From Paenibacillus timonensis (GTDB taxonomy: Bacteria > Bacillota > Bacilli > Paenibacillales > Paenibacillaceae), in the NCBI RefSeq assembly GCF_009725205.1, contig NZ_WNZY01000029.1, positions 1 through 58,469 of the forward strand: a stretch of DNA of 58,469 bases, written 5' to 3'. Below the pieces are notes generated by a model, which was given only the letters and a program-made list of their open reading frames with translations, did not search any database and had not been told where the DNA came from. This document shows, one piece after another, positions 43,797 to 51,956 of the stretch. The translations under genes and the position numbers were made by a program. Each line of letters starts with the position of its first letter. The first letter of the stretch is position 1.

Positions 43797-46091
43797 TTAC
43801 AGTTGCTTGTATTTTTTGCGAACCTGTTCAGCAGCCGCTGTCATTTGCCGCAGGGAGGCGACGGTCTCCTCTTGCCCTCTGGTTTTTAATCCGCAATCTG
43901 GGTTGATCCAAAACAATCCCGGGTCCAGCACTTGAAGCGCGCGCTCGATCAAAGAGACCATCTCGGCTTCGGTTGGTACACGCGGGCTATGGATGTCGTA
44001 AACGCCAAGGCCAATCCCGAGCGGGTACGTCTGCTTCTCAAAGCTGTGAATCAACTCGCCATGGCTGCGTGAGGTTTCGATCGAAATGACATCGGCGTCC
44101 AACGCTCGGATCTCCTCCAGGATATCTTCAAATTCGCAGTAGCACATATGCGTATGAATTTGCGTTGCATCCAAGACCGAGGAGGTAGTCACCCGGAACG
44201 CTTTTACCGCCCAGTCCAAATAGTTCGACCAATCCTTCCTCTTGAGGGGGAGACCTTCGCGCAAGGCGGGCTCGTCCACCTGGATCATCCCGATACCGGC
44301 CTGCTCTAACGCTTCGACCTCCTTACGTAAGGCTAAGGCAATTTGATAGGCGACCTGCTCCCGGGATAGATCGCTTCGAACAAATGACCAGTTCAAGATC
44401 GTGATCGGTCCCGTTAGCATCCCTTTAACCGGCTTAGCCGTCAGGCTTTGGGCATAGGCGGTTTCCTTGACGGTCATCGGCTCGGCGAACTCGACATCCC
44501 CGTAGATCACAGGCGGCTTGACGCAACGCGTACCGTAAGACTGAACCCAGCCCCCCTGCGTAAATGCAAAGCCCGGCAGCTTCTCACCGAAAAATTCCAC
44601 CATATCGGTGCGTTCAAACTCGCCGTGGACCAACACATCAAGCCCAAGTTCCTCCTGGATCTCGACCCATTTGCGGACTTCCGTTCGGATGAACTCCTCA
44701 TATCTATCCTGGTCCCACTCGCCTTTCCGCCATTTCTGCCGGGCAGCCCGAACCTCGGCGGTCTGCGGGAAACTGCCAATCGTCGTTGTGGGCAGGAACG
44801 GAAGCCGCCACTTCGCCTGCTGTTTAAGCCGCCGCTGTGCAAACTCGCTAGTTCGCTCCGCCGGGGCTACAGCAGCCTGCACCGCCGCCGCCCGCACCGC
44901 AACACGGCTCCGGGCCGGATCTGCGGCGAGTGCGGCCAGCGCACGGCGGTTCTCCGCGAACTGCACCGGTTCGGGTCCCTCACTGCTTGCCGCCTTGCAC
45001 AAGCTCGTTAGCTCCTCCAGTTTCTGCTCGGCAAACGCCAGTGCCTCGCGTAACACCGGGGATAAGCGCTCTTCGCCCGCCAAGGATACCGGGACGTGCA
45101 GCAAGCTGCAGGAAGGCTGCACGATCAACCCCGGTTCTCCGGCTAACATAGAAATCTCTTTTAACAGGCTTAGCGTTTCGTCTAAATCTGTACGCCAAAT
45201 ATTCCGTCCATCGATAAGCCCTGCACCAAGTGTCTTGCCTGCAGGAAATCCGTATCGACGCAGTGCCTCCAGGTTCCCGTCCCGGCCGTGCACGAAATCC
45301 AGTCCCAAGCCATGCACCGGCAGATCTGCAAGCGAATCGTACCTTTCGACGGCATCGAAATACGTTTGCAGCATGATCCGCAGATCAGGGACTTCCCGGG
45401 CGATCGTCCGATAAATCAAGCCCAGCCGGCGAACGTCCTCTTCGGTTAAAGAGACGACTAAAGCCGGTTCGTCCATTTGCACCCATGTGGCGCCAGCCGC
45501 TTCCAACTCTCGTAATACCTGTACGTATAAAGGCAATAATTTCTCGATCCAGTCATCGACTTGGTCCGCGGTCTCTCCTTTAGACAATTTCAACAAGGTG
45601 AACAACCCCAGCACCACGGGTCTACCTTCTATGCCCAGCTCCTGTTTGGCTTCCAAATAAGCCATAAGCGGGCGGTTGACGATTACCCTCGGATCCCGAC
45701 GCCCCAGCTCAGGCACGATATAATGGTAGTTGGTATTAAACCACTTCGTCATCTCGCTTGCCGCCACCAGGTCATTCCCCCGGGCAATGGCGAAATATAG
45801 ATCCAGTGGCAATTTGTCGCTGTTCCAATCAAACCGCTCCGGTATCAGCCCGAACATCGTCGCAGTGTCTAATACGTGGTCGTAATAGGTAAAATCACCG
45901 ACCGGGATCACGTCAATCCCCCGATCCCGCTGTAAACGAAGATGACCCATCCGAATTTCCGTCAATCGATCATGCAGCTCTAACTCTGTAATTTTCCCTG
46001 CCCAATAGGCTTCAATTTGCTTCTTCCATTCCCGTTGTCCGCCGATTCTGGGATATCCCAGATTTCCGCTAACTATGTTCATGTTCCCCAT
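43797..46091 (-). CDS. metE: Cobalamin-independent methionine synthase MetE
   Basis: Protein of 764 residues. The start NIVSGNLGYPRIGGQREWKKQIEAYW, the middle TTTIGSFPQTAEVRAARQKWRKGEWD and the catalytic end QIHTHMCYCEFEDI (zinc-binding His and Cys) and WINPDCGLKTRG (second zinc Cys) are typical. It moves the methyl group of methyltetrahydropteroyl-triglutamate to homocysteine without B12. The ATG at 46091 follows GAGGAGGAAG. A cobalamin riboswitch, a leader ORF and a terminator lie upstream, so it should be off when B12 is plentiful. No own terminator was seen before the azoR promoter. Confidence 0.96.
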   Translation of the reverse strand: MGNMNIVSGNLGYPRIGGQREWKKQIEAYWAGKITELELHDRLTEIRMGHLRLQRDRGIDVIPVGDFTYYDHVLDTATMFGLIPERFDWNSDKLPLDLYFAIARGNDLVAASEMTKWFNTNYHYIVPELGRRDPRVIVNRPLMAYLEAKQELGIEGRPVVLGLFTLLKLSKGETADQVDDWIEKLLPLYVQVLRELEAAGATWVQMDEPALVVSLTEEDVRRLGLIYRTIAREVPDLRIMLQTYFDAVERYDSLADLPVHGLGLDFVHGRDGNLEALRRYGFPAGKTLGAGLIDGRNIWRTDLDETLSLLKEISMLAGEPGLIVQPSCSLLHVPVSLAGEERLSPVLREALAFAEQKLEELTSLCKAASSEGPEPVQFAENRRALAALAADPARSRVAVRAAAVQAAVAPAERTSEFAQRRLKQQAKWRLPFLPTTTIGSFPQTAEVRAARQKWRKGEWDQDRYEEFIRTEVRKWVEIQEELGLDVLVHGEFERTDMVEFFGEKLPGFAFTQGGWVQSYGTRCVKPPVIYGDVEFAEPMTVKETAYAQSLTAKPVKGMLTGPITILNWSFVRSDLSREQVAYQIALALRKEVEALEQAGIGMIQVDEPALREGLPLKRKDWSNYLDWAVKAFRVTTSSVLDATQIHTHMCYCEFEDILEEIRALDADVISIETSRSHGELIHSFEKQTYPLGIGLGVYDIHSPRVPTEAEMVSLIERALQVLDPGLFWINPDCGLKTRGQEETVASLRQMTAAAEQVRKKYKQL

Positions 46092-46142
46092 GTTGACTTC
46101 CTCCTCATCGTTTGGCTTGATGACACCCATAGTTTGCAACAC

Positions 46143-46183
46143 AAAAAAGGTCCCCGATAGCAACATAGGCTAAAGAGGACCTT
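46143..46183 (-). terminator. Terminator of the metE cobalamin riboswitch
   Basis: AAGGTCC (46183-46177) pairs with GGACCTT (46153-46147) on the minus strand, followed by TTTTTTG. It sits about 75 nt after the riboswitch and 50 nt before the metE start. Confidence 0.8.
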
Positions 46184-46208
46184 CGATCATTTGTTCGATG
46201 GCTTGCAT
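46170..46208 (-). CDS. 12-codon leader ORF between the riboswitch and metE
   Basis: ATG at 46208 with GGGAGGTG 6 nt upstream, reading MQAIEQMIEGPL then TAG at 46172-46170. It overlaps the 5' arm of the terminator, so a translating ribosome would cover that arm. It is similar in layout to a leader-peptide attenuator, although only two codons besides the start are informative for methionine. Strong ribosome binding site but very short; may also be an accident of the SD-like sequence. Confidence 0.45.
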   Translation of the reverse strand: MQAIEQMIEGPL

Positions 46209-46257
46209 CTTTAACACCTCCCTATCTCCCGTAGGTACAGCAGTGCCGTTGAAATAG

Positions 46258-46430
46258 GCAGGTCTCCTGGCTTCGGCATCATCGCCGGATGCGGCCTTCC
46301 CGGTGACTTGATCACCAGTGGCATTCGATGCATCCGACTCCTCCGTTACAGTGGCGGGACCGCGCCGGCATTACACCGGACTTCCCTTTTAAGCTCCGGC
46401 CAAGCAAGGCCGGAACACCTATTTCCGCGA
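46258..46430 (-). ncRNA. Cobalamin (B12) riboswitch
   Basis: On the minus strand: GGGAAGTCCGGTG, then GCCGGCGCGGTCCCGCCACTGT, GAGTCGG, GCCACTGG, GGGAAGGCCGC and finally GAAGCCAGGAGACCTGCC. These are the B12-box elements of the AdoCbl riboswitch in order. It lies upstream of metE, and such riboswitches commonly repress the B12-independent enzyme when B12 is present. A following terminator provides the switch. Confidence 0.95.
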
Positions 46431-46535
46431 TATTCGGTTGGAATATACCTCCCATCTTACTTGATGTCCCAGGCGAATACAATACCAAACACATCGGAAT
46501 TTAAATATTTATGACAACATTTTCGACAACTTTCA

Positions 46536-46578
46536 AGTGATTAATATCACAATTCGACTCCCAAACCCATCGTACGAT
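46536..46578 (+). promoter_or_regulatory. Fnr-type promoter of nirK
   Basis: AGTGATTAATATCACA (46536-46551) matches the TGTGA-N6-TCACA Fnr box in nine of ten positions. Its centre 46543.5 lies 41.5 bp upstream of the start predicted (46585) from the -10 element TACGAT at 46573-46578. This is the class II position for Fnr activation. Confidence 0.65.
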
Positions 46579-46639
46579 GAAACTAATCAAACAAGAATGC
46601 CATGGGCTTACACATAAACGACAGAAAGAGGAATGACTC

Positions 46640-47638
46640 ATGAAATCTCGGAACATTCTGAAGTGGTCCTTACTAGGTTTGTCCGGTCTGGTCATGATCG
46701 CAGCCGCCTGGTTTGCGTTCCCTTCAGAGGAGCCTCCAGTCCGTGAAGCCGCTCCTCATGAGGAAGCGCCGCATATCAATCATCCGCCAGTCGAGCCGGT
46801 CGTCCATCGCGAGGGGAATACCGTACACATCGAGATGACCGCTCAACGAACCGACATTGAGATCTCGGAAGGCGTCACCTATAATGCCTGGACGTTTAAC
46901 GGCACGGCACCTGGCCCGGTATTGCGTGTAAAGCAAGGCGATCAACTGGAATTTACGCTCAACAATTTAGACCCTGAAATGCCGCATTCGATGGATTTTC
47001 ACGCCGTCCATGCCGCTCCCAGCCAGAAGTTCGTCGAGGTGATGCCCGACGAGCAAGGAACGTTTACCTATCCTGCCGATACACCCGGCGTGTTCATGTA
47101 CCATTGCGGAGTAAGTCCAGTGCTGCTTCACGTAGCCAACGGAATGTATGGGATGATCATCGTCGAACCGAAGGACGGTTACCCTACGGATGCGGATATC
47201 GATCAGGAATATACGATCGTCCAAAGCGAATGGTACGCGGAGAACGATATGGATGCTTTCCAACAAGGCGATCCGGAATATGTCGTATTTAACGGCGATG
47301 ACCACACGCTAAAAGAACATCCCTTCCTCGCCAAGATTGGCGATAAGGTTCGGCTTTACGTTTTGAATGTGGGCCCCAACCATGTATCTTCCTTCCATGT
47401 GGTCGGCACCACCTTTGATCACGTCTATCTGGATGGTAACCCAAAGAACGAGCTGTACGGCATGCAAACCGTGTTGCTTCCGGCGGGTGGAGGTGCAGTT
47501 GTCGAGTTTACCGTCACAGAAGAAGGCGATTATCCGATTTTAACCCATCAACTGAACGACGCTTATTTGGGGGCTACCGGTATCCTGCGGGTGACTCGAG
47601 ATGGCAAGGATAATGGAGCACCGGCGATGAGCCATTAA
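46640..47638 (+). CDS. nirK: Copper-containing nitrite reductase NirK
   Basis: Protein of 332 residues. A membrane anchor or signal (residues 9-27) is followed by two cupredoxin domains. Type 1 copper ligands His116, Cys156, His164 and Met169 and type 2 ligands His121 and His155 are all visible (PHSMDFHAVH, YHCGVSPVLLHVANGMYG), with the second-domain SSFHVVG and ILTHQLNDA histidines. The catalytic Asp119 is present. It reduces nitrite to nitric oxide outside the membrane with electrons from a cupredoxin or cytochrome. ATG follows AAGAGGAATGACTC. First gene of an anaerobic cluster. Confidence 0.95.
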   Translation: MKSRNILKWSLLGLSGLVMIAAAWFAFPSEEPPVREAAPHEEAPHINHPPVEPVVHREGNTVHIEMTAQRTDIEISEGVTYNAWTFNGTAPGPVLRVKQGDQLEFTLNNLDPEMPHSMDFHAVHAAPSQKFVEVMPDEQGTFTYPADTPGVFMYHCGVSPVLLHVANGMYGMIIVEPKDGYPTDADIDQEYTIVQSEWYAENDMDAFQQGDPEYVVFNGDDHTLKEHPFLAKIGDKVRLYVLNVGPNHVSSFHVVGTTFDHVYLDGNPKNELYGMQTVLLPAGGGAVVEFTVTEEGDYPILTHQLNDAYLGATGILRVTRDGKDNGAPAMSH

Positions 47639-47682
47639 GAAACGATAACCCGATTGCAATCTCATGAAAGAGGTGAAGCTCA

Positions 47683-48216
47683 ATGGAACGACAAGATGCC
47701 AAAATCGTTGAATTGGACGTCCGGGAGCAGCTCAAGAGTAAAATGGAGCCGTTCCAGCTGATCATGGACACCGTAAAAACGCTGGGGAAAGACGATATCT
47801 TCGTATTGCACGCCACCTTCAAACCCACGCCATTGCTTGGTTTTCTGAAGATGAAGGGGCTCGTCGGCCAATCGGTCATGCACGACAAGGAACATTGGAT
47901 AACAACGTTTGTCCATAAGAAAAATAAATCCTGGTTGGAGACCGTCGATGAGGCTAAGGTTGCCCCAAAGGCGCAGAACACTTCGGTCGAACGCTCCTCC
48001 AACCTCATTGAACTCGACAACCGCGGACTCGAACCTCCGCAGCCAATGGTGCGAACGCTGGCCGCCTTGGATCGCTGCAAATCTGGCGACGAGGTGCACA
48101 TTCATAATGATCGGGTACCGGTATTTTTGATCGAAGAATTAAACAGCTTGGGCTGTACCTACACGGTAGAAGAACAACCGGACGGAACCGCTAAAGTCCA
48201 GATCCGCAAACCTTAA
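47683..48216 (+). CDS. Two-domain DUF2249 protein
   Basis: Protein of 177 residues. Two DUF2249-type domains: the first is about residues 3-90 (VELDVREQLKSKMEPFQLIMDTVKTLGKDDIFVLHATFKPTPLLGFL), the second about 102-175 (NLIELDNRGLEPPQPMVRTLAALDRCKSGDEVHIHNDRVPVFLIEELNSLGC). DUF2249 occurs in nitrate and nitrite metabolic loci and is TusA-like in fold. Function unknown, perhaps in sulfur or metal-centre delivery to the reductase. ATG follows AAAGAGGTGAAGCTCA. Second gene of the cluster. Confidence 0.85.
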   Translation: MERQDAKIVELDVREQLKSKMEPFQLIMDTVKTLGKDDIFVLHATFKPTPLLGFLKMKGLVGQSVMHDKEHWITTFVHKKNKSWLETVDEAKVAPKAQNTSVERSSNLIELDNRGLEPPQPMVRTLAALDRCKSGDEVHIHNDRVPVFLIEELNSLGCTYTVEEQPDGTAKVQIRKP

Positions 48217-48229
48217 GGAGGTGAACCTG

Positions 48230-49471
48230 ATGCCGGCCATGTCCCGCTTGCCCTTTCTATTTATCGTTACGGGGATCTTCGGATTCGTCCTGTTTCACGC
48301 CACTTCTATCATGTCTCTCACGGGCTGGCTCGGTGATGACATTCGAGGCCCGGCCGGCTGGTTCCAGGTCCATCTGTTCGTACTGGGATGGGCGACCATG
48401 CTGGCCATGGGGGCTGTCTATCAATTGATTAATGTGATTCTGCAGTCCAACTTATACAGCGAGCGTCTTGGGTATATTCATTACGCGCTGTTTTCCGTAG
48501 GGCTGTTCGGACTGCTGTTTGGCTTCATTCAAGGCGATACGTATTGGATCGGCGGTTTTGCGACCGTTGCGTTCTCGGGCATCGTCCTGTTCGTCTGGAA
48601 CATGGCCGCTACGCTGCGGCGAGCCGGAACGTGGAACGCGATCACGATCAGTACGGCTTGCGCGGTCCTGTATCTGCTGCTCACGGGTTTATCCGGTATG
48701 GCGATGGGGATTAACTTCGCTACCGGTCTTTATAACAACTTGCACGAAAATCTGTTTGGCACTCACATCTGGCTGGGCACTTTGGGCTGGTTCGGGCTTT
48801 TGATTACCGGATTCAGCTATAAGTTATTACCGATGTTTTATTTGTCCCATGATTATCCGACCCGCCTAGAGTACGTCGTCCTAGGTTTCTGGAACGCGGG
48901 CGTCTTGCTGGGAGCGACCTCTTTCCTGTTCGGATTGCCGACAGGCTACAAAGTCGCTGCGCTGATGTTAATCGTCTTGGCCGTATTAAGCTTTAACGTC
49001 CATCTGCTGCAAATTCGCAGCAAACGGCATAAGCGCAGCCCCGGTGCAGGCATTGAGTGGACGGTAACGGGGAGCCAAATCTTTGCGATTTTTGCCGTAG
49101 TGTTTGCAATACGGGCGCTCGTATCCCCTGATCACTTGCTGGACAGCCGTACCGTGCTCACGGTCGGTTGGGTCTATCTCGGTTGCTGGGTTTCGTTCAC
49201 CGTACTTGGATACATGTCCAAGATCGTGCCGTTCCTGTGGTGGACCCACAAATACGGTAAACAAGCCGGCCGCCCGGGAACGCCGCTGTTGGCCGATCTG
49301 CTTGATGAGCGGAAAGCGAATCTGGGCTTGACCTTGATCCTATGCGCCAATTTAACGGTTCTCGTCGGCCTGGTCCTCGGGTCGCAGGTTGTCATCGCCG
49401 CCGGTGGTGCCGTGCTGTCGATGGTTTCGGTGGCGTACATCGCATTGATTGCGCTGGTTTTTGCTCATTAA
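48230..49471 (+). CDS. Cytochrome oxidase subunit I-like membrane protein of the nitrite cluster
   Basis: Protein of 413 residues with about twelve membrane segments. Conserved histidines at VHLFVLGWATMLAMG, HENLFGTHIWLGTLGWFG and MSKIVPFLWWTHKYG suggest heme ligands, in the manner of heme-copper oxidase subunit I. The usual paired HH and copper ligands are not seen clearly, so it is not a normal terminal oxidase. It may be a quinol-oxidising heme protein giving electrons to NirK or handling nitric oxide. ATG at 48230 follows AAGGAGGTGAACCTG. Close to DUF2249, 14 bp apart. Confidence 0.75.
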   Translation: MPAMSRLPFLFIVTGIFGFVLFHATSIMSLTGWLGDDIRGPAGWFQVHLFVLGWATMLAMGAVYQLINVILQSNLYSERLGYIHYALFSVGLFGLLFGFIQGDTYWIGGFATVAFSGIVLFVWNMAATLRRAGTWNAITISTACAVLYLLLTGLSGMAMGINFATGLYNNLHENLFGTHIWLGTLGWFGLLITGFSYKLLPMFYLSHDYPTRLEYVVLGFWNAGVLLGATSFLFGLPTGYKVAALMLIVLAVLSFNVHLLQIRSKRHKRSPGAGIEWTVTGSQIFAIFAVVFAIRALVSPDHLLDSRTVLTVGWVYLGCWVSFTVLGYMSKIVPFLWWTHKYGKQAGRPGTPLLADLLDERKANLGLTLILCANLTVLVGLVLGSQVVIAAGGAVLSMVSVAYIALIALVFAH

Positions 49472-49497
49472 TGACAATATAAACGGAGGTACTATCC

Positions 49498-49797
49498 ATG
49501 AGTAGAATTGATCAAATCCGCGAAAGTCTACGTGAAGTTTATGATCCCGAGTTGGGAGTCAATATCGTTGATCTTGGGCTGGTTTACGATATTCGGGAAG
49601 AAGAAGACCAAGTATACATCCAAATGACCTTAACAACGCCAGGTTGCCCGATGCATGATACGATCGTCGGTGGCGTTCGCTGGGTGCTCAGCGATCAGCT
49701 CGGAATCCAGAATCCGGAGGTCGATATCGTGTGGGAACCGCGCTGGTCACCGGAACACATGTCGGAGGCGGCAAAGGAGCAGTTGGGGTATTTTTGA
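49498..49797 (+). CDS. MIP18/PaaD-type iron-sulfur assembly protein
   Basis: Protein of 99 residues. REVYDPELGVNIVDLGLVYDI and MTLTTPGCPMHDTI (with the conserved Cys) are the MIP18/SufT/PaaD domain signature. These proteins help make or move iron-sulfur clusters. It is the last gene of the nir cluster, suggesting a maturation role for a cluster-bearing or heme protein. GGAGGTACTATCC lies before the ATG. Confidence 0.9.
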   Translation: MSRIDQIRESLREVYDPELGVNIVDLGLVYDIREEEDQVYIQMTLTTPGCPMHDTIVGGVRWVLSDQLGIQNPEVDIVWEPRWSPEHMSEAAKEQLGYF

Positions 49798-49837
49798 GGA
49801 CGGACTAAGCTCATGACCTTATCCTCTAATCAAAAAT

Positions 49838-49879
49838 AGCTGGCGGCCTCATCTTGTGATGAGCCGTCAGCTTATTATT
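49838..49879. terminator. Bidirectional terminator between nir cluster and CuA gene
   Basis: AGCTGGCGGCCTCATC (49838-49853) pairs with GATGAGCCGTCAGCT (49858-49872). T-rich sequence on both sides (TTATTATTTT and ATTTTTGATT). Confidence 0.8.
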
Positions 49880-50258
49880 TTACAATCAAGGTACCTTTCA
49901 TTTCCTTATGATTCTTACCGCAGGAGATGTTGCAGGAATACTCGAAGGTCCCGGCTTGATCCGCCGTGAAGGTCATCGTCTTGCCACCCCGAACTTCCTT
50001 GTTGTATCCTTTGATTTTTAGCGAATGCATCCCCTGTGTATTTTCCAGCGTAATCCGCACGGTATCGCCCTGCTTGACCCTGATTTCGGTTGTGTCGTAT
50101 CCCGATGGGCTGGCATGGACGGTAAACGACTTCACCGGTCCTTTCGCTTCCGTCGCCGGCTCCGAACCGCCGATGTAGCGCCCCGGGGCGTCGGTGCACG
50201 CCGATAGCAGAAGCATTCCGCCTAGCAAGCAAACCGCAGCCTTCAGACGATGGTTCAT
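49875..50258 (-). CDS. CuA-type cupredoxin lipoprotein
   Basis: Protein of 127 residues. The lipoprotein signal ends LLLSACTDAP with Cys21. The mature cupredoxin domain ends in CNISCGKNHKEM, exactly the C-x3-C-x3-H-x2-M set of CuA, and the fourth ligand His is in GMHSLKI near residue 78. CuA is a two-copper electron carrier, as in cytochrome oxidase subunit II and nitrous oxide reductase. Here it stands alone as an anchored protein, probably an electron donor to NirK or to a nitric oxide reductase. Its promoter has a perfect Fnr box, like nirK. Confidence 0.85.
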   Translation of the reverse strand: MNHRLKAAVCLLGGMLLLSACTDAPGRYIGGSEPATEAKGPVKSFTVHASPSGYDTTEIRVKQGDTVRITLENTQGMHSLKIKGYNKEVRGGKTMTFTADQAGTFEYSCNISCGKNHKEMKGTLIVK

Positions 50259-50277
50259 CCGCTTCTCCCCCTTCTTT

Positions 50278-50298
50278 AACTAGGAACTAATCCTAGTT
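50278..50298. promoter_or_regulatory. Palindrome overlapping the start of the CuA gene promoter
   Basis: AACTAGGA (50278-50285) and TCCTAGTT (50291-50298) are perfect inverted 8-bp arms around 5 bp. It covers the -10 region and the inferred start, so a repressor or the adjacent response regulator may bind. Confidence 0.5.
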
Positions 50299-50337
50299 TA
50301 GAACGGATAGCAATCATGCCTTGTGATTTCCATCACA
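50295..50337 (-). promoter_or_regulatory. Fnr-type promoter of the CuA gene
   Basis: TGTGATTTCCATCACA (50322-50337) is a perfect TGTGA-N6-TCACA box. Its centre 50329.5 is 41.5 bp upstream of the start (about 50288) predicted from TAAACT at 50300-50295 on the minus strand, the same geometry as at nirK. Confidence 0.7.
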
Positions 50338-50368
50338 ACAACATCGCCTGGCATATCCGTACGGAATA

Positions 50369-51016
50369 TCAGCTTCGACGATCGATCCATCCCTGCTCCA
50401 GAGCATATCGCGTCAATTGAACCCGATTCTCCAAGTGCAGCTTCTGCAGGATGTTTTTCAGATGGTTTTTGACGGTCTGGTCCGAAATGTGCAGGACCCC
50501 AGCGATCTCCCGATTGGTCATGCCTTGGGCTACCCAACCAAGGATTTCCCGTTCGCGGGATGTTAACGGAGGTTGTTCGCCGCTTTCCTTCTTGGTCACC
50601 GGAAACTCCTGCAAAATACGCAAGGCCAGCTCACTGGACAAAGGCGCTTCATCGCTGGCTATAGCTCTTAAATACTCCAGCCACGTCCCGGGCTCCAGAT
50701 TTTTGAGCAGATACCCCTGAGCCCCCTGCTTCAGCGCTTCAAACAGATGAGCGGCGTCATCCGACACTGTGATCAGGACGATCTTCACGTAAGGGTAGCG
50801 TAGCTTGATCTCACGGGTTGTCTCTAAACCGTCTTTTCCAGGCATACGGATATCCATTAGGATCAAATCAGGCATCCAACGCTCCGTTTGGGCCATCGCC
50901 TCATCTCCATTTTCCGCATAAGCCACAATTTCGAACGTTTCATCCTCGGCCAAGATCTCCCCAATGGCTTCCCGCGCATGAGGGTGATCGTCAACGACCA
51001 GTACCCGGACCTTCAT
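50369..51016 (-). CDS. Response regulator, NarL/LuxR family
   Basis: Protein of 215 residues. Receiver MKVRVLVVDDHPHAREAIGEIL with phospho-Asp in DLILMDIRMPGKDG; C-terminal LuxR-type helix-turn-helix PLTSREREILGWVAQGMTNREIAGVLHISDQTVKNHLKNILQKL. ATG at 51016 overlaps the kinase gene end. Similar in type to NreC/NarL regulators of nitrate and nitrite respiration, and the neighbourhood suggests it senses oxygen or nitrate/nitrite. Its targets may include the palindrome at 50278. Confidence 0.9.
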   Translation of the reverse strand: MKVRVLVVDDHPHAREAIGEILAEDETFEIVAYAENGDEAMAQTERWMPDLILMDIRMPGKDGLETTREIKLRYPYVKIVLITVSDDAAHLFEALKQGAQGYLLKNLEPGTWLEYLRAIASDEAPLSSELALRILQEFPVTKKESGEQPPLTSREREILGWVAQGMTNREIAGVLHISDQTVKNHLKNILQKLHLENRVQLTRYALEQGWIDRRS

Positions 51017-51848
51017 CACAACCGTCTCCTCCTCGTATTTCGATCGTTGTTCTTCCCGGCCGGGAAGCGACAAGCAATTCCCAACCCATCTCGTTCGCCC
51101 GCTCCCGCATAATTCGCAGACCGTAGCGGCCATTCTGAGCATCTTCCGGCGTAAAACCACATCCATGATCGATGATTTTCATGACGAAGTTGTGTTGATC
51201 TCCCAATGACGTGATCTCGATATCTTGCACCCTCGCATGCTTCGCTGCATTGACAACCGCTTCTCGCACACAGGATAACAACTCCATCTTCGCTTTCGGC
51301 AGCCAATGGGTTTCCTCTAGATGCCAATCCAAACGCAAAGTGAGTTGCTGCTCGGCGGCGATCCGGCGGACGAGCGACGACATTGAAGTTTCATCTGTTT
51401 CGCCTTCCTTCACATTCGACGGAATTCGAAGGTCAGATATGGCTTCGCGCACATAACGATTCACTTCATGAATCGTTTTGCGCAGTTCATTCCAGTCATA
51501 AGCTCCGTTTGACGCCGGCTGCCGGCGTTCAGCCCGGTCCACTTTCACAGAGAGCAAAAACAACGATTGCGCAATGCCGTCATGAAGCTCCCGTGCCAGT
51601 TGTTCCCGCTGTTCCAGCCGAACCTTCAGCGCCCTTTCCCGCTGCAGTTCCTCCTGCATGCGTTCCAGGTAAGCAAACCAGCGGTACAACAAGGTAATGC
51701 TCACTGCGAATAAAAGGATCGGTGTTAACACATTACCCAGCTCCATGGACACATAAGGCATGAGAAACTGGTGACGCACCACCTCCCATACCCCGACAAC
51801 CAGCGTCGGAACGATCAAAATCAGCCATTTCGTGAATTTGTAAGACAT
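50991..51848 (-). CDS. Sensor histidine kinase, NarX/NreB-like (HisKA_3)
   Basis: Protein of 285 residues. Two membrane segments (about 5-25 and 40-57), then HisKA_3 with LARELHDGIAQSLFLLSVKVDRA (phospho-His) and HATPase_c with SCVREAVVNAAKHARVQDI and YGLRIMRERANEMG. There is no PAS or GAF sensor domain and no Cys cluster, unlike NreB, so the signal is probably sensed in the membrane. ATG at 51848 with AAGGAG upstream. Overlaps the response regulator gene by 26 bp. Confidence 0.88.
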   Translation of the reverse strand: MSYKFTKWLILIVPTLVVGVWEVVRHQFLMPYVSMELGNVLTPILLFAVSITLLYRWFAYLERMQEELQRERALKVRLEQREQLARELHDGIAQSLFLLSVKVDRAERRQPASNGAYDWNELRKTIHEVNRYVREAISDLRIPSNVKEGETDETSMSSLVRRIAAEQQLTLRLDWHLEETHWLPKAKMELLSCVREAVVNAAKHARVQDIEITSLGDQHNFVMKIIDHGCGFTPEDAQNGRYGLRIMRERANEMGWELLVASRPGRTTIEIRGGDGCDEGPGTGR

Positions 51849-51956
51849 CAAAGAATCTCCTTTAGCCCGTCTTCCATCGACTTTACTTTACATAAGTCGA
51901 GGCCCGGCTGACAAGGTTTAGACAGAATTTTGAATCCTTTCTCCCGTTTGAACCGT

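Noticed and set aside
44448..45414. Long plus-strand frames inside metE
   Set aside because: They are antisense shadows of a highly conserved gene in GC-rich sequence.
46146..46166. Earlier metE start at 46166
   Set aside because: That ATG is in the loop of the terminator and has no ribosome binding site; the ATG at 46091 with GAGGAGG gives the usual N-terminus.
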